9,522 bases of DNA from an uncultured Lachnospiraceae bacterium (GTDB lineage Bacteria > Bacillota > Clostridia > Lachnospirales > Lachnospiraceae): contig CACYBJ010000282.1 in assembly GCA_902772565.1 (NCBI GenBank), forward strand, positions 1 to 9,522, read 5' to 3'. The position numbers and the translations under genes are program-made. Under the pieces are notes generated by a model, which saw only the letters and a program-made list of their open reading frames with translations, was not told where the DNA came from and did not search any database. Positions 6,931 through 9,522 of the stretch are shown here, piece by piece. The first letter of the stretch is position 1. Each line of letters opens with the position of its first letter.

Positions 6931-6982
6931 AAGAGAGAGTAAAGAGAATTTAAGTATTCAAGAGAGAGTAAAAGAGAATTAA
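6931..6982 (+). repeat. Two purine-rich tandem repeats in the metY 5' UTR
   Basis: AAGAGAGAGTAAA-GAGAATT (6931-6950) recurs with one inserted A at 6960-6980, a 29-bp period. A small hairpin follows directly: CCGG (6983-6986), GAAA tetraloop, CCGG (6991-6994). The repeats lie after the attenuator terminator, on the readthrough transcript only. Possible uses are an unstructured ribosome approach or RNase-resistant spacer. No function can be read directly. Confidence 0.7.
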
Positions 6983-7040
6983 CCGGGAAACCGGATTTAG
7001 GGAAGTCAATTTAAAATATAGAACAAAAGGAGACAAAACA

Positions 7041-8324
7041 ATGAGCGATTATAAATTTGAAACATTACAGTTACACGTAGGACAGGAACAGGCAGATCCG
7101 GCAACAGATTCCAGAGCGGTTCCGATTTATCAGACAACATCATATGTATTCCATAACAGCGAAGATGCTGCAGACAGATTCAGCCTTAAGGCAGGCGGCA
7201 ACGTTTACGGAAGAATTACAAACTCAACTCAGGGCGTACTCGAGCAGAGAATTGCAGCCCTTGAAGGCGGTACAGCAGCTCTTGCTGTAGCTTCCGGTGC
7301 AGCAGCTATCGCATATACCATCCAGGCTCTTGCTCAGCAGGGCGAGCACATCGTTGCACAGAAGACCATCTACGGCGGTAGCTTTAACCTTCTTAACAAC
7401 ACACTTCCGCTTTATGGTGTAGACACAACCTTCGTTGATGCGCACAACCTTGCTGAAGTTGAAGGAGCTATCAGGGAAAATACCAAGGCAATCTACCTTG
7501 AGACTCTTGGCAATCCTAACAGTGATATTCCTGACATCGACGCTATTTCTGAGATTGCTCACAAGCACGGTCTTCCGGTAGTGGTTGATAACACATTCGG
7601 TACACCTTACCTTATCAGACCCATCGAGCATGGTGCAGATATCGTTGTTCATTCCGCAACAAAGTTCATCGGCGGACACGGAACAACCCTCGGCGGTATC
7701 ATCGTTGAAGGCGGCAAGTTCGATTTCAAGGCAAGCGGAAAGTATCCTAACATCTCCGAGCCGAACCCAAGCTACCATGGTCTTGCATTCTACGATGCAT
7801 TAGGTCCTTCAGCTTTCGTAACATACATCAGAACAATTCTTCTTCGTGATACAGGTGCAGCAATTTCACCGTTTAACGCATTCCTTCTTCTTCAGGGCGT
7901 TGAGACACTTTCACTTCGTCTTGAGAGACATGTTGAGAACACAAAGAAGGTTATTGAGTACCTTTCAAAGCATCCTCAGGTTGCTCACATCAATCATCCT
8001 TCAATCGAGTCTCATCCGGATCACGAATTATACAAGAGATACTTCCCGAACGGTGGCGGTTCAATCTTCACCTTCGATATCAAGGGAACTCAGGAAGATG
8101 CATGGAGGTTCATTGACAGCCTTAAGATCTTCTCACTTCTTGCTAACGTAGCCGATGTTAAGAGCCTTGTTATCCATCCTGCAACAACAACTCATTCTCA
8201 GCTTCCAGCAGATGAGCTTGCAGCACAGGGAATCAAGGAGACAACAATCCGTCTTTCCATCGGAACAGAACACATTGATGATATTATTGCTGACCTTGAA
8301 AACGGTTTTGCAGCAATCAGATAA
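7041..8324 (+). CDS. metY: O-acetylhomoserine sulfhydrylase (O-acetylhomoserine aminocarboxypropyltransferase)
   Basis: This cytoplasmic PLP enzyme makes L-homocysteine from O-acetyl-L-homoserine and sulfide, the direct sulfhydrylation route to methionine. With methanethiol it can give methionine. The 427 residues match the MetY length, longer than typical cystathionine gamma-synthase (about 380). The N-terminal region has YGRITNST and LEGGTAALAVASG (PLP phosphate-binding). VDNTFGTPYL supplies the Asp that contacts the PLP ring, and VVHSATKFIGGHG carries the Schiff-base Lys208. The C-terminus has SLVIHPATTTHSQL and the arginine in TTIRLSIGTEH that binds the substrate carboxylate. The Shine-Dalgarno AAAGGAG (7026-7032) lies 8 nt before the ATG. 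Expression is predicted to be controlled twice, by the operator-promoter at 6649-6716 and by the leader-peptide attenuator. Codons such as CTT, AAC, AAG and TAC are used with a bias typical of a highly expressed gene, unlike the neighbours. Confidence 0.95.
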   Translation: MSDYKFETLQLHVGQEQADPATDSRAVPIYQTTSYVFHNSEDAADRFSLKAGGNVYGRITNSTQGVLEQRIAALEGGTAALAVASGAAAIAYTIQALAQQGEHIVAQKTIYGGSFNLLNNTLPLYGVDTTFVDAHNLAEVEGAIRENTKAIYLETLGNPNSDIPDIDAISEIAHKHGLPVVVDNTFGTPYLIRPIEHGADIVVHSATKFIGGHGTTLGGIIVEGGKFDFKASGKYPNISEPNPSYHGLAFYDALGPSAFVTYIRTILLRDTGAAISPFNAFLLLQGVETLSLRLERHVENTKKVIEYLSKHPQVAHINHPSIESHPDHELYKRYFPNGGGSIFTFDIKGTQEDAWRFIDSLKIFSLLANVADVKSLVIHPATTTHSQLPADELAAQGIKETTIRLSIGTEHIDDIIADLENGFAAIR

Positions 8325-8348
8325 TATAAACCAAGTAAAATTAAATCC

Positions 8349-9410
8349 ATGGCAAAAGTAATAGTTGGAATGTCTGGAGGCGTAGATAGTGCGGTGACTG
8401 CTTACCTTTTAAAGCTCGCGGGCTTTGAAGTGGTAGGGGTCACCCTTCGCACGTGGATGAGCGCCGACGGAAAAGAAAGCAGATGCTGTGAAATAGACGA
8501 CGCCAGGCGTGCAGCCTACAAGATCGGTATACCCTACTACGCCTTAAACTGCATTATGGAGTTTAAGAATACCGTAACGGATCCTTTTATCGAGGATTAC
8601 ATAAAGGGTATCACGCCGAACCCCTGCGTCATCTGCAACCGCACTGTAAAATGGGACAAAATGATCTACACCGCAGGGGTAATGAACGCTCAGTACATTG
8701 CCACGGGTCACTATGCCAATATCGTAAAACTTGATAACGGCAGATACACGGTGGGCCGTGCGGCATATGCCGGAAAAGACCAGACCTACATGCTCTACAG
8801 ACTCACCCAGGAGCAGCTTTCGAAGACTCTTATGCCTCTGGGAAATCTTTCCAAGGAAGAGGTAAGGGAGATTGCAAGAAAAGCCCGGATCCCTGTGGCG
8901 GAGAAGGCAGATTCACAGGAAATCTGCTTCGTAACCGACGGAAACTACGCGGAGTATGTGGAAACCTTTGCGGAATGCGACATACCTCCGGAAGGAAACT
9001 TCGTAACGGAAGACGGCACCGTAGTGGGTCGCCACAAAGGAATCATCCATTATACCGTGGGACAGCGCAGAGGACTTAATATCGCCATGGGTTACCCTGT
9101 GTATGTAAAGGAAATAAGGGCTGAGTCCAACGAAGTTGTGATTGGCCCCGAGGAGTGTTTATTCAGCAAGGAAATTCTGGTAAGAGACCCTAATTTCTTA
9201 AGCATTGCGGGGCTTTCCGAAGGAGAAAAACTCCGCTGTAAAATAAGGATCAGATACCATCACGCAGGTCAGTCGGGAACCATAGAAAAACAGGGCGAGA
9301 GGATAAAAGTGGTGTTTGACGAGCCTGTAAGGGCAGCGGCCCCGGGCCAGTCGGCGGTATTCTACGACGAGAACGAATATGTTATCGGCGGCGGAATCAT
9401 TGATAAGTAG
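8349..9410 (+). CDS. mnmA: tRNA 2-thiouridine synthase (MnmA family)
   Basis: This PP-loop enzyme adenylates C2 of uridine 34 in Glu/Gln/Lys tRNAs and inserts sulfur carried as a persulfide. Visible motifs are the PP-loop GMSGGVDSA (7-15), TPNPCVICNR with catalytic Cys93 (and Cys96), GHYAN, KDQTYMLYRLTQEQL, DSQEICFV with catalytic Cys193, and VGQRRGLNIAMGYP. The C-terminal beta-barrel region ends at residue 353, near the usual 350-370. The segment SRCCEIDDARRA (about 45-56) differs from the classical MnmA pattern and resembles the second MnmA type of Clostridia, so a paralogue with a changed substrate is possible. It starts 24 nt after metY with no Shine-Dalgarno in TATAAACCAAGTAAAATTAA. The start is nevertheless secure because the PP-loop needs this N-terminus. 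It is probably transcribed with metY. Its stop codon lies inside the second copy of the 30-bp operator. Confidence 0.92.
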   Translation: MAKVIVGMSGGVDSAVTAYLLKLAGFEVVGVTLRTWMSADGKESRCCEIDDARRAAYKIGIPYYALNCIMEFKNTVTDPFIEDYIKGITPNPCVICNRTVKWDKMIYTAGVMNAQYIATGHYANIVKLDNGRYTVGRAAYAGKDQTYMLYRLTQEQLSKTLMPLGNLSKEEVREIARKARIPVAEKADSQEICFVTDGNYAEYVETFAECDIPPEGNFVTEDGTVVGRHKGIIHYTVGQRRGLNIAMGYPVYVKEIRAESNEVVIGPEECLFSKEILVRDPNFLSIAGLSEGEKLRCKIRIRYHHAGQSGTIEKQGERIKVVFDEPVRAAAPGQSAVFYDENEYVIGGGIIDK

Positions 9411-9431
9411 TATTTATCACTAACGATAAAA
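9402..9431 (+). promoter_or_regulatory. Putative LysR-type operator, copy 2, overlapping the mnmA stop
   Basis: It has the same GATAA-N7-TTATC-N6-GATAA layout as 6649-6678, with 24 of 30 bases identical. Its first bases are the last mnmA codons and stop (GAT AAG TAG). It ends 9 nt before the -35 box, exactly as in copy 1. The shared spacing argues for one activator controlling both promoters. Confidence 0.75.
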
Positions 9432-9440
9432 CATAAAGAA

Positions 9441-9469
9441 TTTTCAAAAGACATCTGTGATGATAGTAT
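9441..9469 (+). promoter_or_regulatory. Promoter of the gene after mnmA
   Basis: TTTTCA (9441-9446), a 17-nt spacer ending in TGA, and TAGTAT (9464-9469) copy the layout of the metY promoter. An inverted repeat, CTGTGA (9455-9460) with TCACAG (9474-9479), spans the -10 and may be an extra operator specific to this promoter. Confidence 0.7.
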
Positions 9470-9515
9470 GTAGTCACAGTGATAAGGCAATAATACCAAG
9501 GAAAGGAGCGCGGAA

Positions 9516-9522
9516 ATGAAAA
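9516..9522 (+). CDS. Start of a gene or leader peptide, cut by the window end
   Basis: An ATG at 9516 follows AAAGGAG (9502-9508) at 7 nt. The site reads GGAGCGCGGAAATGAA, very close to GGAGGCACGGAAATGAA before the metY leader peptide. Only two codons (Met-Lys) are visible. By analogy it could be a second leader peptide or a sulfur-metabolism gene. The product cannot be named. Confidence 0.5.

Noticed and set aside
7017..7022. TATAGA as a second metY promoter downstream of the attenuator
   Set aside because: No -35 lies at 16-18 nt, and the start site would overlap the metY ribosome site.
6723..7040. SAM-I riboswitch or T-box in front of metY
   Set aside because: I found neither the SAM-I core patterns nor a T-box GGUGG-type antiterminator sequence. 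The leader ORF and its complementary strands explain the terminator better.

Overview
The window looks like chromosomal DNA of a low-to-mid GC Gram-positive anaerobe, most likely a Lachnospiraceae member (Butyrivibrio/Roseburia-like). This is inferred from the gene style: a Cache-type hybrid histidine kinase, a REC-GGDEF-EAL regulator, a KTGD-type anchored small protein, strong GGAGG Shine-Dalgarno sites and TGn-TATAAT promoters. All genes read on the + strand. I see no rRNA, tRNA, insertion sequence or CRISPR array.

Bases 1-4013 are a signalling pair. The 3' part of a membrane hybrid histidine kinase (HisKA, HATPase, two receivers; its beginning lies outside the window) overlaps by ATGA a receiver-degenerate GGDEF-EAL protein predicted to degrade c-di-GMP. 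Bases 4051-4515 form a self-contained unit: a strong promoter, a 109-residue secreted or anchored small protein, and a terminator.

Bases 4598-9522 have a sulfur theme: larE (PP-loop sulfur transferase), a LysR-type regulator, metY (O-acetylhomoserine sulfhydrylase) and an mnmA-type thiouridylase. The regulatory DNA between them is the most interesting part. (1) A 50-bp unit made of two alternating perfect hairpins (A-B-A-B-A, then a different hairpin C) starts inside the last codons of larE and runs toward lysR. One pair of differences between its units is compensatory. (2) A 30-bp site with three GATAA/TTATC half-sites occurs twice, before metY and at the end of mnmA. Both copies lie exactly 9 nt upstream of a TTTTCA-17-TGn(-10) promoter. 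The left dyad is a textbook LysR box (ATAA-N7-TTAT), and the LysR gene is next door. (3) Between its promoter and metY lies an attenuator: a 35-codon Met/Cys-rich leader peptide ORF, an intrinsic terminator, and a stretch inside the leader ORF that can pair over 13 bp with the terminator's 5' arm.

My working model, which is inference, is that the LysR protein senses a sulfur metabolite and activates two promoters (metY-mnmA and the unseen gene after 9516), while translation of the leader peptide adds a second check on Met/Cys-tRNA supply before metY is transcribed. The second promoter begins inside the mnmA stop-codon region and is followed by a start codon at 9516 with a very similar ribosome site. 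The gene just outside the window is therefore predicted to be a sulfur gene or another leader peptide.
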